Positions 1 through 12,627 of a stretch of DNA of 64,000 nt are shown here, piece by piece. Origin of the DNA: Dryocosmus kuriphilus (Eukaryota > Arthropoda > Insecta > Hymenoptera > Cynipidae). The stretch covers positions 143,767,813 to 143,831,812 of the forward strand of contig CM076193.1 of NCBI GenBank assembly GCA_038277395.1. The letters are read 5' to 3'. The notes under the pieces were generated by a model that ran no database searches, was not told the origin of the DNA, and was given only the letters and a program-made list of their open reading frames with translations. Positions within the stretch are counted from its first letter, which is position 1. The number at the start of each line of letters is the position of its first letter. The position numbers and the translations under genes were made by a program.

Positions 1-261
1 TTGAGTTATTTCAATTGGATAGGTTATATTCATTGTCGGTATAGAGCAAATTGATTTGTTTTGTTATATCCAGGAATTTATATTATAGATACATACATTT
101 ATACATATATCTACAGTACTACAATACTAGCGATTTTTGCACTGACTATAGTGTTACGGAATTTTCCGTAAGAATAACCAAGGATAACCTGTCAAGTATC
201 GCGCTAGGCAGCGGTCAGCAGCGGGTGAGTCAGTTACGCGTAACTCGGGGTTTAAAATATA

Positions 262-925
262 TTTGGCTAATTTCACTTCGATTAATGCTGAGGGAAAAAC
301 AGTGACACCAAATGCATGGGAATAACCTTTATTACATTCTCATCTCAATCAGAAGGTATTAGTTTTATGTGAAAACTGACTTTCGTGGATTTCATGAAAT
401 GTCCACTTTTCATGACCCCCTGAATCCGAAAAAACATGTTTTATGTTGGTGTATACGTCTGTCGTCGTCGTCGTCTTTGTCGTTGCATAGGCTGTGCACA
501 CGATAACTTTCGAAGGACTAATCGGTTTGGGTTGCGCTTTGGCACACTTCTTTAAAACGTAAAAAGTAAGAACGAGTTCGTTAACCAGCCACTTTTGACC
601 AACGGTTATGTTTTTATAGATGAAAAACGGTTTTCAAAAAATCCATTTTCCGGCTAAACTATGCGAGATACAGAAAATATGTATGTAACCAAAATTGTTT
701 GTCTTAAAAAGATCTACAAATTTTGTATTAACCATTTTTTGATAAAATGCACGGTTTTTGTTTTAATCGAGAAAACGTTATTTATTATTTCATTAAATAG
801 CTCTTGAAAAATAAAAACTAATTTCCAAATACATTTGCGGTGAGAAATTATTTTTTATGGAGATATTTAAAAAATAAAGATTATTTTCATGCATTTCCTC
901 CCATTGTTTTCCCCAAACCGTAGAA
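262..925. repeat. Inverted pair of a short repeat flanking an R1 fragment
   Basis: The segment at about 262-328 (core gctgagggaaaaacagtg, then aaatgcatgg and ataacctttatt) reappears in reverse complement at about 840-925 (tttccccaaacc / catgcatttcc / aataaagattatt). The same family, in the forward orientation, is present at about 40990-41170. The R1 fragment at 329-785 sits between the two arms, so this looks like an inverted-repeat element that took up an R1 copy, or two independent insertions. Confidence 0.5.
329..785 (+). repeat. R1 family repeat, truncated copy (head plus one internal unit)
   Basis: Starts with the R1 head word acattctcatctcaat and continues through the ctgactttcg / tttcatgaaat / ccctgaatccgaaaaaac block, the gtcgtcgtcgtc microsatellite, the gataactttcgaaggacta block and the first ~153-bp unit (gatctacaaattttg, gcacggtttttgttttaatcg). 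It breaks off at about 785 without the GC-rich tail seen in full copies. Confidence 0.8.
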
Positions 926-1303
926 AACTTGGGGCGTAATGTACGCGTAGAAAATCACATATATGACGTTACGTGTATTACACGTTGCTAACCCTGGCAC
1001 TAGGCCACTGTTGGGCTAGGGGTACGGAAAAATCCGTAATTCGAACCCTAGATGAGTTGGAAAGGGGTTAGTTTTACAGAAAATGCCGTAACGGTATAGA
1101 TAGTACAAACGATTATATATTTTTTCGTAAAATTGGATGAAGGCGCAAACATTGTTGTCTGATTGTTCTTCGTTTCTTGTGGGTTAAAGTTAAGTACAGC
1201 GTTAAAAATGTTGCAATACTTTTAATTAAATTTTCTAATTCTTAACTACTTAACTATTTTAATGTTTAATACTTTTCTAATCCAATAATTTTCAATGTTA
1301 CAG

Positions 1304-2294
1304 TCAAGAAAATGTAAATCTTATTCATTCCAAGAAATCTGAATTAAATTGCGAACTCGTTGGTTCATGGATTGTGGAAGTAGGAGATCTCGATCAGGCT
1401 CTGCACTTATGGCAATACACCGGAGGATACGAACGTGTTGATCGGGCGCAGGTCGTTTTATCACAGCATGCTGTAAATATCCATTCCCCTCTTTAATCTC
1501 AAAAACCCAAAATCAATTTGAAATAAAAAATTTCCATGCATTTCTTTTTATTTAGGATTATCAGCGTTTGCTCAAGGAGCGTGGAAACTTCCTGAGATCT
1601 CGGCATTTACAGTACCTTCTAGCCTTTAGTTACTGGCCTCAAATATTAAAACGGGACACCTCGAACAAATATGAAATTCGAAGTTACAGTCTCAAGCCTG
1701 GCACCATGATCGAATGGGGAAATAACTGGGCCAGGGCCATAAATCATAGACGCAACAACGATGAAGCTTTCGCTGGATTTTTCTCACAAATCGGACGTCT
1801 TTATAATGTCCACCACATTTGGTGTAAGTTTCATTTTTTGACTACAGTCTTGAAAAATTTATATTTTTTATTTTCTAGTCAATGGTGGCCACATTTTTAA
1901 TTTACAATTTCCATAAATTTTGTAGGTTTGCCAGGTGAGAATTCCAATCGTGAAAGTCTCAGGTTTGACAACCCTTGAGTGTTCTGTGTTTTCACCTGCA
2001 AGCTTCTAATTTCTCTATTACTCTTTTTTTTCCTAGGAGTGACTAACAAATTGACCAGTTTTTGAAGTTTTTACCAGTGGCCACCAGGGATAGTAGCGCT
2101 ACGATAATGATAAATAACTCACGTATAAAAAATGTTTAATTTCAGGTTATAAGGACTTGCAGTCTCGAAAAGAAACCCGAGAGAGTGCATGGCGTTCTCC
2201 AGGATGGGACGAGTGTGTGGCATACACTGTTCCACTAATTCGAGAAATGCATTGCCGAATTCTGAACCCAACTTCCTTCTCTCCAACAAAGTAG
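1304..2294 (+). CDS. NipSnap: NipSnap family protein, 3' three exons (5' end outside window)
   Basis: Three exons join in frame: 1304-1472, 1556-1823 and 2146-2294 (TAG stop). The acceptors end in ag and the donors read gtaaat and gtaagt. The ~194 codons carry the NIPSNAP/DABB signature: VGSWIVEVGDLDQALHLW, then YEIRSYSLKPGTMIEWGNNW, GGFFSQIGRLYNVHHIW in related form, and a C-terminal TVPLIREMHCRI stretch. NipSnap proteins are associated with mitochondria, vesicular traffic and mitophagy signalling; the molecular activity is not settled. The N-terminal targeting region and first exons lie to the left of position 1. The exons were chosen because phases 0 and 1 match at every junction and the joined protein follows animal NIPSNAP1/2 through to a similar C-terminus. 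The 3' UTR continues past 2294. The identification is very secure; only the missing 5' end limits it. Confidence 0.93.
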
Positions 2295-5200
2295 ATTCCG
2301 TAAGAACTGGCCAATTTCTCTGCACTTGTATATTACAGTTAATTAATCCTGACTCTGTAATATTGTATAAAAATAGGGCATATAAATACGAACTTCAGTG
2401 TCAAGAAACAATAGAAAGTAAATTGTGAAATGAAAGGAAGAGATTGATGAAAAGAAGGGTCGTTGGTAGCACCGAGAATCATGTAAATCAAATTTACAAA
2501 TCACTGTTACTGTTACGTGCTGAGGCATAATTATATAAGATTATACAATACTATACCCGAAAGTTTACTTTTATTTCAAACTTAAAATGAGGCTTCATGA
2601 AATTTTACCATATTGCCCCGTGAAGAAGGCTGCCTTTGAAAAAAGAATCGATTTAATACAAATTATTTGAATTGGAATATTTAAGAATGCAGTTTCACGT
2701 AAGTTTTGGTCTGGATGAGGTCGAAATATAAAATTTTTTCATATCATAACTAATGATTAGTTTAAAATCGGAGGGTATAAAAAAAGAGTTTTTGATGTCA
2801 TAATTTCAATTTTTATTATCTAATTAGCATAGAGGTTTTGAACAGTTCTGCTCGTTTCGAATGTAAACGTTAGGAAGTTTGCTCGTCCCCAGCCATCAGT
2901 TTGTTTTTAGTTAAAAAATGTATTTATACTCTACCTAAACTTAAAGGTAAAAATAATTAATTACCATTAATTATCATCATAATTATTAAGACCAATTAAG
3001 AATCTGATTACTCTCGATACATGTGTTGCGTTTTTCTTGATTGATTATTTGCTACAAAGGTATCGGTTTTTTTTTTTTTTCTTTAGTGTACTTTGATGTA
3101 TAATATATATCTTTATCATAATAGAGAATATTTATCTATAGTCGTATGTACCTATTTACTTTTATAATTGAGTTGGTTGTTGTATTCTTTCCTTTTTTTA
3201 TCGCGTGAGCACGTTATTGACCACAGATCTCTGCTCACTAATTCGTAGATGGCTCGTGACTCATTGGCAAGGAACACTTCAGCATTGCTTGTGATTATTT
3301 CGGTTATTTCGCCTACAAAGAAGTTGATACTGTTTTTTACTGTTTTTCGTTGTAGCATTACAAAGAAAACGAATGAAAGTAGTACCACAATCTGCCTAAC
3401 TTATCTACTTAGTGACTCGAACGAGTCCTCGAGATGCGAGAGCACAAGCTTCTTTTCTTTCTTTCTTTTTTTTTTTTTAATAATCTTTGGTTTTCTGATC
3501 GCAATGCTGACGTGACTCCACAATTCGAACTTTCTTCAATATGCAAAGCACTAATAAGATATAAAAAAAATCACCACCCTTCGAGTCAGAGCCCTAGGTT
3601 CGAATCGCTTATATTTCTCTACAATTTTGTTTGCTAAACGATTCGCGCTATTAAAAATAAAAATAAAAAAACAAAATTACAGTTCGTCTACTTAAAGCCA
3701 AAACCTGCATTGCATAAAATTGCGAGTACATAACGCCGAGTCGGTCGCACAAGAGGAAGGCTGATTTAAAAAAAAAAGGTCCCTCTCACACCACCAAACA
3801 AAGATCGGCTCTAACTTTGGAGAATATCGACGAGTCTGGTCTGCAAAGCTCTAGCCAACTTCATCCAGCATCGCAATTAAAATCTTAGAACACAATGAAC
3901 AAATATTTACAAATGCTTGACAGGGAAAAATCAATAATAACCGATCTCCCACTACTGTTATTCGAGTTTTCAATTACAGTTCGCGTAGACTCAGAACGAA
4001 AGTCTCTTATATCGCAGGCACAATCCACTCGCACCCACAAAAAACACTTTTGCACACACTTGGTTCGACCGGAAGAAATAACCAATTAGCGAGATAATTT
4101 GAATTTCGGGTTTCAACATGTTTACACTAAATCCCGAATAAAATAACCGAAAGGAGAATCTCAATTCCTCCTTTACACACAACAAGCAGATTCCTCTAAC
4201 AAATCTTTCAAAAGTCGCTCCTCTCAACGCAATCATCGAGTTTTATATACACGCTTCATCGTAATGATGGAAAGCCTCCGATCGCAACACTTTCTCGAAG
4301 TGCTTCTTCAAATTTAGCTAAACTTCGCATCAATAATTTCCTCTTGTGACCATCTTTAATACCACTTAAATACTTCCCTAGATTTTGTGAAGTCGCTCTC
4401 CGAAAAATTGACGCGATTCACTTACATTCAATTGTAATCCATTCACCGAATTTGTTGACTTCAAAGAGGTGAAGGTGACTTTCTCAGTGAATGGACGACA
4501 AAATATTTTGTGACACTGATTACTATAATAGGATATACGTAACAAATTCGTAAGAAAACGAGGAAAAAAAGAGTTTATCCTATAAAAATACTGATCGCTC
4601 AGTGCCTACGAGTCTAGATTGAATGCAATTGTTGACGTTATTGCCGTTTATTTGAGACGCAGTACAAAACAATAGCAACGCTAAGCGAAAATTTAGCGCT
4701 CATCATTACAATAAAAGAACTATTACGTCTAATACTGCGATAGCGACAATTATTTTACTTTGGAGACTTTTTCCAACTGTTTCAAGATATAAAAACAAAC
4801 ACCTGAAACCGGTTGAAAACTAGCGTAACTGGTGAAAATGCGGATTAACTTTTAACTTTAAAGAGAGCATAGATTTTTCTATAAAAAGAACTACACCTTA
4901 CGTTCTGATCCAATACGCATTCCCGAATAATCTCTAGACACGACAGCCTTAGTCTGGGCCAGTGCTGTCAAAATCTATTCTTTAGATTACTGCGCATGCG
5001 TCGTGATCCACTAAGCATGCGCAGTAGTCTAAGAGCTAGATTTTAGGATTGCAGTACTGGTCTGTACTTCAAGGTCCGTTGATTGCTTTGACGGGGTTCA
5101 AAATTATAAAATTACAAAGATAACAAATACATTTTCGAACCCAGGTCGCAAATTCGGGCTTGTTTGTATATCTACGTATATACACAGTATGCACGAATAT

Positions 5201-5337
5201 ACAAGTTTACACGGAAATATTGAACGCTCGCGATCGACGGACCTTGATTTCTAGAATAGCGAATGACAGTGAGTCGGGTAAATTTGTTATGCACAGATTA
5301 CAGGCAGACATACATTTTTTAACACGAATGATTAAGA
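2295..5337. other. Intergenic region between convergent NipSnap and Tao, with both 3' UTRs
   Basis: Both flanking genes end into this interval, so it must hold their 3' UTRs. I see no conserved ORF; the short ORFs here have no recognisable protein character. Contents are AT-rich sequence with short homopolymers (T runs near 3067 and 3468; A runs near 3649-3670). The one structured item is the GC-cored palindrome at 4959-5060, listed separately. Confidence 0.5.
4959..5060. repeat. ~102-bp imperfect palindrome with two NRF1-like GCGCATGC cores
   Basis: The left arm reads ccagtgctg...aaaatcta...tttagattactgcgcatgcg. The right arm is its imperfect reverse complement: gcatgcgcagtagtctaag...tagatttta...gcagtactgg. 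Only about a dozen bases separate the arms, so the whole segment could fold into one hairpin. Each arm has a TGCGCATGC-type core, the type bound by NRF1/ewg proteins, and a CAGCACTG word on the reverse strand. It may be a tiny MITE; related unpaired sequences occur near 26408 and 38336. Confidence 0.6.
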
Positions 5338-8300
5338 TTAGAGACTATTAGGGGGGAAGGATGTGGAGCTATTGCTGTGAGCCAAGCTTAACATCGAACC
5401 ACTCAAGCTTTCATCGTCTGGGTAAGATTCTTTAGAAGCTTCAGCTATTGCTAGTGCACTGAAACAAAGAAAAAATTATTTATCAATCACGCCTTGCTGC
5501 ACAATTTTAATATTTTGAAATACATCTAGCAAACGGAAACCCGCTAAAAAGAGCAGCATCTACTTTCAAAATTTTAGCGGTTTAAATTATTTCAATAAGC
5601 GACAAAAGAAGCGCTCTTTTCACTGTCTCATATTTTGCTATAGAATTTTTCTGAACAAGAAGCCACAAACAAGAAGAAGACGAAGAAACTTACCTAAAGC
5701 CAATTCTTGCACTCTCTTCGTCAAACTGCTGTAATTCCCGCTCCTGTCTTTCGTGCAAGAGTCGTATTCGTTCGCTTCGCTCTTGCAAGAATTCCTGGGT
5801 CTCCATCTCCATTTTCTGTTCTAAAAAGAGCCCTTCTCACTGAAACTCGTTCTTCCAACTCGCGCCGTTCACGATTCCTTTGAGCCTCCGCTTGCATCTT
5901 ATTCTTTGATTGATAAGCCATCAGAATCTCCAACTCGTAATTCAGCCTTTCCTGTAAAATAAATAAAAAACACCAAGATATTAAACATAGAAAACTTTTT
6001 ACAACTAAAAATTTAAGATTAAATTAAGTACAAACCTTCAGATGATGACACTCGAGTTCCTGCGACTCATCCAAACGGATACTTTGCTTTTGCAGCATTT
6101 CAGCGATACTCTGCTCGTACTGCTCGCCCAAAAGTGCGAGTTTCCGCCTCTGCTCTTCTTTTAATTTCTTTATCACTGCCTTCTGCTCGTCTTTCGGAGT
6201 GGTTTGTAATATTTGAGCTTTCAGCGCCTTATACTGACGCGTCTGTATCTTACACGTCTCCCTAAATTGCTTGCGGATTTGCATTTCTTTTTGCTGAAAA
6301 TACAAAAATGATTGGGTTAAATTCATGCGAAAAATCAACTTTAGTAATCACATTAAATTAATTAATTAAACTCTGCTTTGAAGCATTTTCTATTATAAAG
6401 AAACAATCTTCAAAAACCTAAGACTTTTGGATTGGAGTTTTTTTCCAGTTATTTATATTCAATTCAAATTTCATTGAATTAAAAATGAAAAACTCTCATT
6501 AATTAAAATTTCCTTTCATTTCCAGAATAAAAAGCTTGAAAAACGTCAAAAAAAATTAGAAATATATGTAACTGTTCATTTTTTAATAATTAAATTTGAA
6601 ATTATTCGATTTGGAACGTTTTTGACTTAAAAGTTCTCAACTATTACGATTTGCAATTTGAAATAAAACGCTAGAATCTTGAAGAATTCACAAAATTACA
6701 CTATTCAATTTTAAACGCTATTAATTTTAAATTGTCGAATTTATAAAGTCTCAATGAGGAATTATGCAATTTGTCATGTTTTCAATTTAAAACTGTCTCA
6801 ATGATTTTAAATTCAATTGAATTAAGTTAAAGCTAGTAAAACTAGGAGCAGAAAGGAAAACGTCGATTAGTTCCATTTTTTTTTTTAATCGAAAAAGTTA
6901 AAAAAAAAAGTTAAAAGTCTGCAAAGTCCCTCTTCATAAAATAAAATAAATCATCTTTACCTTGAGGCTCTTAGGCTGTTGTTTTAATTCGAGCGCGTGC
7001 TTCTTGCGTAAGTCTCGCTCAGCTCGTTGCATGTAATCTTGCTGATTACACAACTCAGTGCTGTGCTGTCGATGGACTTGTTCTTCCCTCAAAGCATGAA
7101 CTGCCCTTTGTTGTCTATATTCCAATTCTTGAGTCTTCTCGTGATGTCGCAGCAACATCGCGTGCGCTTGCTCGAGTTGTTGCTGTCTCTTGTTCAGTTC
7201 CTATTTAATTTCAAACATTAATTAAATTTATTCATAGCTCAGATTTCAAATAATCAACTTCACATCTTAATCAAATTAATGAAATTAAAAAAAATATATG
7301 ATAAGAGGCTTACTTCACGAGAAGCTCCTGCTCAAGAGTGTGGAAGTTGAGTAATTTTTTTCTGCGGAACTTGCGAATTTCAAGATCGAGGTATTCTCTC
7401 TGGCCTCTCGCGAGCCGCTGCTCCTCTTGCGCCTCCATTTGTTTTAGATTCTCCTTCTGGCTCTGAAGAGTCGCGTCTCGCTGGCGTTTTGGAGTCACTT
7501 CGTCCTGGGAAAGTTCTTTCTTCCATCTTTCCTTATACGCCTGCGGAGAGAAAAATTATTTTAAAAATTAAGTAAATTGAAGCTTGAATGAACTATCTCA
7601 GCATTTATTTTCCATTTTCACCTTGTATTCCCGCTTCTGCTGAGCTTCTAGTGCCTTGCGATCGGTCTCCTGTCTGCTGCTGATCTCCTTATGAAGTTTC
7701 TTCTCCGCATTTTGATTTTGCTTAAGTTTGCGCTCCAGCTCCTGCAAATGCCTGAGCTGCAGCTTCTCCAACTCCTTACTGAACTGTTGCAACAACGTAT
7801 CATACTCCTTGTCCAGCAACTGCTTGTGAGACTCCATTTCCAATTTACAACGCTCTTCTAGCTTAACCTAGACACAAAAAACAAAAATCGTCTCATAATT
7901 TAAAATTCTCATTTGTGATAATACTTTAAAGACGTTCTCTTTCTCCAATTCTTACCAAAGCTCCCTGGTGTTCTCGTCTCATCCTCTTGTAGCCGCTCAT
8001 CTGTTCATGCATTTCCTCCTGCATGTGTTCCTTCTGCTGCTTGGTAACAATCGAAGTTGTTCTTATCGTCGCAAAATTATTTGCACCATGTTCTAGAAGA
8101 TTGGCAGTAACTCCTGCCGAAATGTTGTGCCGATTTCGAATGGATCCGGTCGAGTAATCGTTGGAATCAGCATTCGGCAGTGGCAGGCTGTTAGTGGAGG
8201 AACTTTGCGAACTCGCTGAGACTCCCATTGAGTGAATTGAATGCTCGGAGGTGATGGAGTTGCTTTTGCTACTATCGCCACCTGTTTGTTCATCAGGAGT

Positions 8301-9642
8301 GTCTGTCAAGTACAATAACAATAACTTACGATTTTATACCCTAATAATTAACTACACCCTCGGTCCTCTAGAAGCACTTCCAAATTCTCTGCCCTACATT
8401 TACTTTCAGCAAGAGTTTCAATTTTGTTTCAAAAAGTGTGCTCAATAGCTTACAATTAGCCGTGCGAGGACAAATAAATATTTTATTACCATCCGGATCA
8501 CCGACAGTGCTTTCTGTCTCGCAAGAATCAATCATCAGGATCTTCTTCATCTTCCGGTAGTTCAGATTGTCCAGCTCTCTGACTGCGGCCTTGGTTCTCT
8601 GTATCAGGTCTATCAGAACCTGGATTGAACGACCCCTCGTCACGAATTGATGCTGAAAAAGTGAGATTGAAATTTCAGGTATCAGCCTCACAGAAATAGG
8701 GAATGTCTTCAGAGAAAATTTAAATGCCCACCGATAATAACTTGCCGGACGATGGTCTTTCGCTCGGACTTTTCGTTAGACATACTTCAACGAAATGGCG
8801 AAAAACGTCCGTCCATTCAGGGGAGTTTAGAATCGGTGTGTCGTTTTGCGCAATGTGGTACAAAGCACTCATGGCATTCATATTAAAATAGGGAGGTTTT
8901 CTTTCGGCTAATTCAATGCAAGTGATTCCCAAAGACCAGACGTCGACTTTTCCATCGTACTGACCCTCGTCCATAGCTAAAATAACTTCCGGTGCCATCC
9001 AATATGGAGTTCCGACGAAGCTATTAGCAGGGCACTTGATACTCGCAGAACCGAAATCTGCAAGTTTCACTGTTCCATTCTCAGTTAGAAGAATGTTCCC
9101 TGCTTTCACATCTCGATGAATTCTGCCTAAAGAATGGAGGTAGTGCAAACCGCGCAAAACGCCCTCGCAAATTGCGGCGATTTCGTCTTCCTTCAGAGGC
9201 CTTTTGTGGACTTCTATTATATCCGATGCTGACCCGAGACAGTACTCCATCACCAGCTGCAATACAAGAAAAATTGATATTATAATTTATATTTTCCCGG
9301 GTCATCCAGGTTAAGGGTAGAAATTTGAATTTAGTAAATATTTCTTACCCAGGCAGTATGATCCCTGAGATAGCAACCTTTATACTCGATAGTGTTGGGG
9401 TGATTGAGTTGCCTGAGGAAGCGGATTTCCTTGAGGATATCCTGCCACTTTTCCATCGTCTGCTTCCCCAGGTAGGACATCTTTTTGATGGCAACGATCT
9501 CTTTGGTGACGAGACATCGGGCGTAGTAAACAGCGCCGAAGCTCCCGTGCCCAATCTCCCGAAGATCTTCAAAAATCTTTTCCGGGTCATTTTTCTCGAA
9601 TAGTTCTGCGATATCGGGATCCTTTAGACTTCCAGGCCTCAT
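5338..9642 (-). CDS. Tao: Serine/threonine-protein kinase Tao (TAOK1/2/3 orthologue)
   Basis: STE20-family kinase acting upstream of MAPK cascades and of Hippo/Warts signalling, and on microtubules. Ten coding exons on the minus strand: 9642-9349, 9256-8732, 8652-8490, 8302-7956, 7867-7622, 7540-7319, 7200-6961, 6293-6036, 5951-5694 and 5458-5338. Total ~890 residues. The kinase domain opens the protein: IGHGSFGAVY glycine loop, VAIKK lysine, HRDVKAGN catalytic loop, DFG, and GTPYWMAPE. A serine-rich linker follows (exon 4; SASSQSSSTNSLP), then a long Q/E/R/K coiled coil, and the family tail LSGSMLSLAHSNSS. The start was chosen because MRPGSLKDPDIAELF matches the TAO N-terminus. Two defects: an extra A in the run at 5823-5827 shifts the frame inside exon 9, and the exon-6 donor that matches family sequence (at 7314) would be out of frame, whereas a GTGAAG donor at 7319 keeps frame but drops two residues. 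Both look more like sequence errors than gene death. Confidence 0.95.
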
Positions 9643-9784
9643 AATAAAAAAAAGGCTGCCGCACTCGCAGCTGAGGTCCGATCACACTTGGCACCTTCCT
9701 CTCGCCTTCCCCGATTCTCCTCTTCCTGCCACACCGCTGTCGGTTAACCCTCTGTCAGTCCATCGTTGCGGCCACTCTTACTTT
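9643..9784 (-). other. Tao: Tao 5' UTR part of the first coding exon
   Basis: Upstream of the Tao ATG the exon seems to extend to 9784, just inside a pyrimidine-rich acceptor (minus-strand tctttttttcag). The 142 bases include a two-codon upstream ORF (ATG GAC TGA near 9755). An acceptor here implies at least one further upstream non-coding exon, candidate near 16878. Confidence 0.55.
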
Positions 9785-10194
9785 CTGAAAAAAAGAGCAT
9801 TTAACAAAGATTATTTAAAGACTATTTATGAAATTTACCAGTCTAATTTCCGAAGCCTTACCTAAAACAAATAGTCAAAAATTTTGACTCCTAATGAAAA
9901 CTTTGACCGTTGTTAAGAAGTCTCAAAGGAATAGGTTTCTTTCTTTTAAAAAAATTGGATAACTGGCAAAAATTTCCATGAACTACTATAAAAAATAAAA
10001 AACCCGGTATTTTATCAAGTGTAGATAACTTAGTATGTATCCGTCACTCGGAACTATAAACAGGAAACCTTACCGCGAAAAGTAAAGCTCCCAACTCTCA
10101 TAGATTTTTTCTAGGAATCTCCAGATAATGAGAAATTTAGTTTCACGACACACGTAATTTAAATGGCTAATCGAACCTTTGAAACTTTCTGAAG

Positions 10195-10317
10195 AATTAT
10201 TAATCATTCCAAAACAAATACGCTAAAACGTAGAGAAAATAAAGACAACACGTCGGAAATTCCAGAAGCTGGATCCAATAATTCAAATCCCTTCAAAGTT
10301 GGCATCAAGAATTTCAC
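10195..10317 (+). repeat. Left member of a ~120-bp direct repeat bracketing the R1 block
   Basis: Shares atcattccaaaacaaat, then attccagaagctggatccaa and taattcaaatcccttcaa, with 16437-16575. The two copies differ by scattered substitutions and a small length change, and they bracket about 6.1 kb of repeats. Confidence 0.65.
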
Positions 10318-10332
10318 TGTTTTTCTCCTTCT

Positions 10333-11502
10333 TACATTCTCATCTCAATGAGAAGGTATTAGTTTTATGTGAAAACTGACTTTCGCGGATTTCATGAAAT
10401 CTCGACGTTTCATGACCCCCTGAATCCGAAAAAACGGTTTTTACGACGGTGTCTGTCTGTCGTTGTCGTCGTCGTTGTCGTAGTAGTCTGTGAACACGAT
10501 ACCTTTCGAAGGACTAATCGGATTGGGTTACGCTTTAGCACACTTCTTTAAAGTGTAAAAAGTAAGGAAGACTTCGTTAACCAGCCACTTTCGACGAACG
10601 GTTATGGTTTTATCCATCAAAAACGGTTTTCACAAAATCAAAAAATCCATTTTCCGGCTAAACTATGCGAGATACAGAAAATATGTACATAACCAAAATT
10701 GTTTATCTTAAAAGAATCTACAAATTTTGTCTTAACCGTTTTTTGATGACGTGCACGGTTTTTGTTTTAATCGAAGAAATGTTATTAAACATAAAAAACT
10801 GTGGTTTCCCGACAAAATATTTCAGATACGAAAAAAATGATAATAAACAAAATTGTTCAACTCAAAAAAATCTACAAATTTTGATTTAACTATTTTTTGA
10901 TAAAATGCACGGTTTTGGTTTTAATCGAGAAAACGCTATTTAAAAATCAAAAATTCACATTTCCCGCCAAAATATGCAAGATACAAAAGAAATGATAATA
11001 AACAAAGTTGTTTAACTGAAAAAGATCTAAATTCAATATAAAGATATCCACTTTTCAGCAAAATTATGCAAGACATGAAAAAATATGAAAAAGCAGAATT
11101 GTTCATCTTGGAAAAAGCTAGAAATTTTATTCATAAGACTCATCGTTTTACTTTTAGGAATCGAAAACCTGCTTTGTGAAAATTTCGAACATCACAAAAA
11201 GACTTTACTAATCTACAATGGATTTAAAAAAAAATCAATTTTCGAGCACGAAACGCGAGTGTCATGATGAAAATGTATTCTTTAAGGTCAATAGAGTCTT
11301 AAGTAAAATAATTTCTTTTGCAATTTTTAATCAAAAATTCAAATTTAATTAATTAAAAGTAGTCATTAAAAGTAGCGAGGCTTAAATATATCGGAGCGCG
11401 AAGCGCGACGACCGCCAGACCGCGCGCCCTAGGCGCGCTCATGCTTCGCGCGGGGCGTGCGATGGGAATGTGCCTGCGAAGCGGGCAGATTTTTTTCAGT
11501 CA
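10333..11502 (+). repeat. R1 family repeat, near full-length copy with GC-rich tail
   Basis: The head begins ttacattctcatctcaatg and carries the gtcgttgtcgtcgtcgttgt microsatellite near 10460. Then come three to four ~153-bp units starting near 10655, 10808 and 10960, each with tctacaaatttt and gcacggtttt words. The last, more diverged unit ends near 11270. The tail (11392-11502) has gagcgcgaagcgcga, the gcgcgccctaggcgcgc palindrome, gatgggaatgt, then the hairpin tgcctgcgaagcgggca followed by gattttttt. Confidence 0.85.
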
Positions 11503-11579
11503 GATTCAAACGAGAACAAAGTGAAAAAGATCAAAAGAAATTGAAATCCAAATAGGAAACAATATCAGGCTTTTAACTG

Positions 11580-12625
11580 GTCTGCGTTAATAATAGAAAA
11601 GTACAAAATAGTTTTTTAAAATAATTAGGTAGCCAAAAAGTAGGTTTTCAATACTTTTAGATCACAAAAATCTAAATAAACAATTATTTAATTATTAAAA
11701 GATTCAACATTATAGAATTTTGGATCAAAGGATTAAAAATGGAAAATTTCTAAACAAAAGTGTACAAAATTGAAGAATTTTTTAAACTGATTGTTAAAAG
11801 TTGAAAAACTGGGAATTTTGGAATATAAAGCGCTCAAAATTAAACAATTTACAACTGCGTGTCTCAAAATGGAACAGTTACGCTTTTTAAAAGTGTAAAT
11901 GTAAAGTCCTCAGTTTAAAGTTACATAATTTCAATCTGAAAGTGTTCGATACTGAACAATTCCAAATTGAAACATATCGATTTGTACAGTTTTGAAAGCC
12001 TTGAGAATTGAACAATTTCCAATTCAAAGCACACACAATTGTAAAGGTAACAAATTCTCATACTGAAACGTCAAAAAGTAACCAATTTAAATTGTTAACC
12101 CTTGGTTAACATTCAAATATTGTTTAATATTCAAAAGATTAAATTATTGAAATATTCAAGTAAGAAATCAACTGCTTTTAAAAATTGATATTCACAATAA
12201 TTAAATTGTAAACTGTAAAATCTTAAACGTTACATTTGAACTTGAGACCATACAATTGTGAAAGTATCAATTAAAAATAATTCAATCTCAAGCTCTTTCA
12301 ACTGTAAATTATTCAATTTGAAACACGTCGAAGTTAAACTTAAAATTGCTTAATTTTTAATTAATGAATTTGAAGTTATGCCTTATATTTTAGTCGTTTT
12401 AAATTAGAAATTGTACAATTTTGAGTCATTTTCTCTTGAAGCCACAAAGTTCTAGAAGGTTCAATTTATAATCGTTCAATTTTCAATCGCTTTCAATTAT
12501 AAATTATTCCATTTTAAAAGAACTGTACTTTAAGCTATCCAATTTTGAATTATCAATCATAAATGCTTTCAGTAGTTCTAACATGTGAAATGATTCCTTT
12601 TATGATAGCTTTTAGTTTCAATTTT
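11580..12625. repeat. Degenerate AT-rich TTCAATTT/AAATTGAA repeat tract
   Basis: About 1 kb of poorly conserved short words (aaattgaac, ttcaattt, tcaaaatt, cattttaaa) that recur every 20-40 bases in no fixed phase. The same texture occurs at 6420-6900, 15580-16260, 30720-32580, 34690-35420, 39930-40580, 51340-51900 and 59040-60430. It is not coding. Confidence 0.6.
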
Positions 12626-12627
12626 TA

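Larger units (their letters stand above)
1..1303. other. Upstream intron of NipSnap, repeat-filled
   Basis: No coding exon is visible before the splice acceptor that ends at 1303. The stretch holds a truncated R1 repeat (about 329-785) framed by an inverted pair of another repeat (about 262-328 and 785-925). The remaining AT-rich sequence (930-1300) shows nothing I recognise. Since the first NipSnap exon seen starts in mid-protein, this is most simply the intron before it. Confidence 0.6.

Noticed and set aside
3570..3615. ctaggttcgaatcgc resembling a Pol III B box
   Set aside because: No matching A box within 30-60 bases upstream; isolated match.
9081..9603. Long open frames antisense to or in other frames of Tao exons 1 and 2
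   Set aside because: Shadow frames of conserved kinase exons; no independent protein character.
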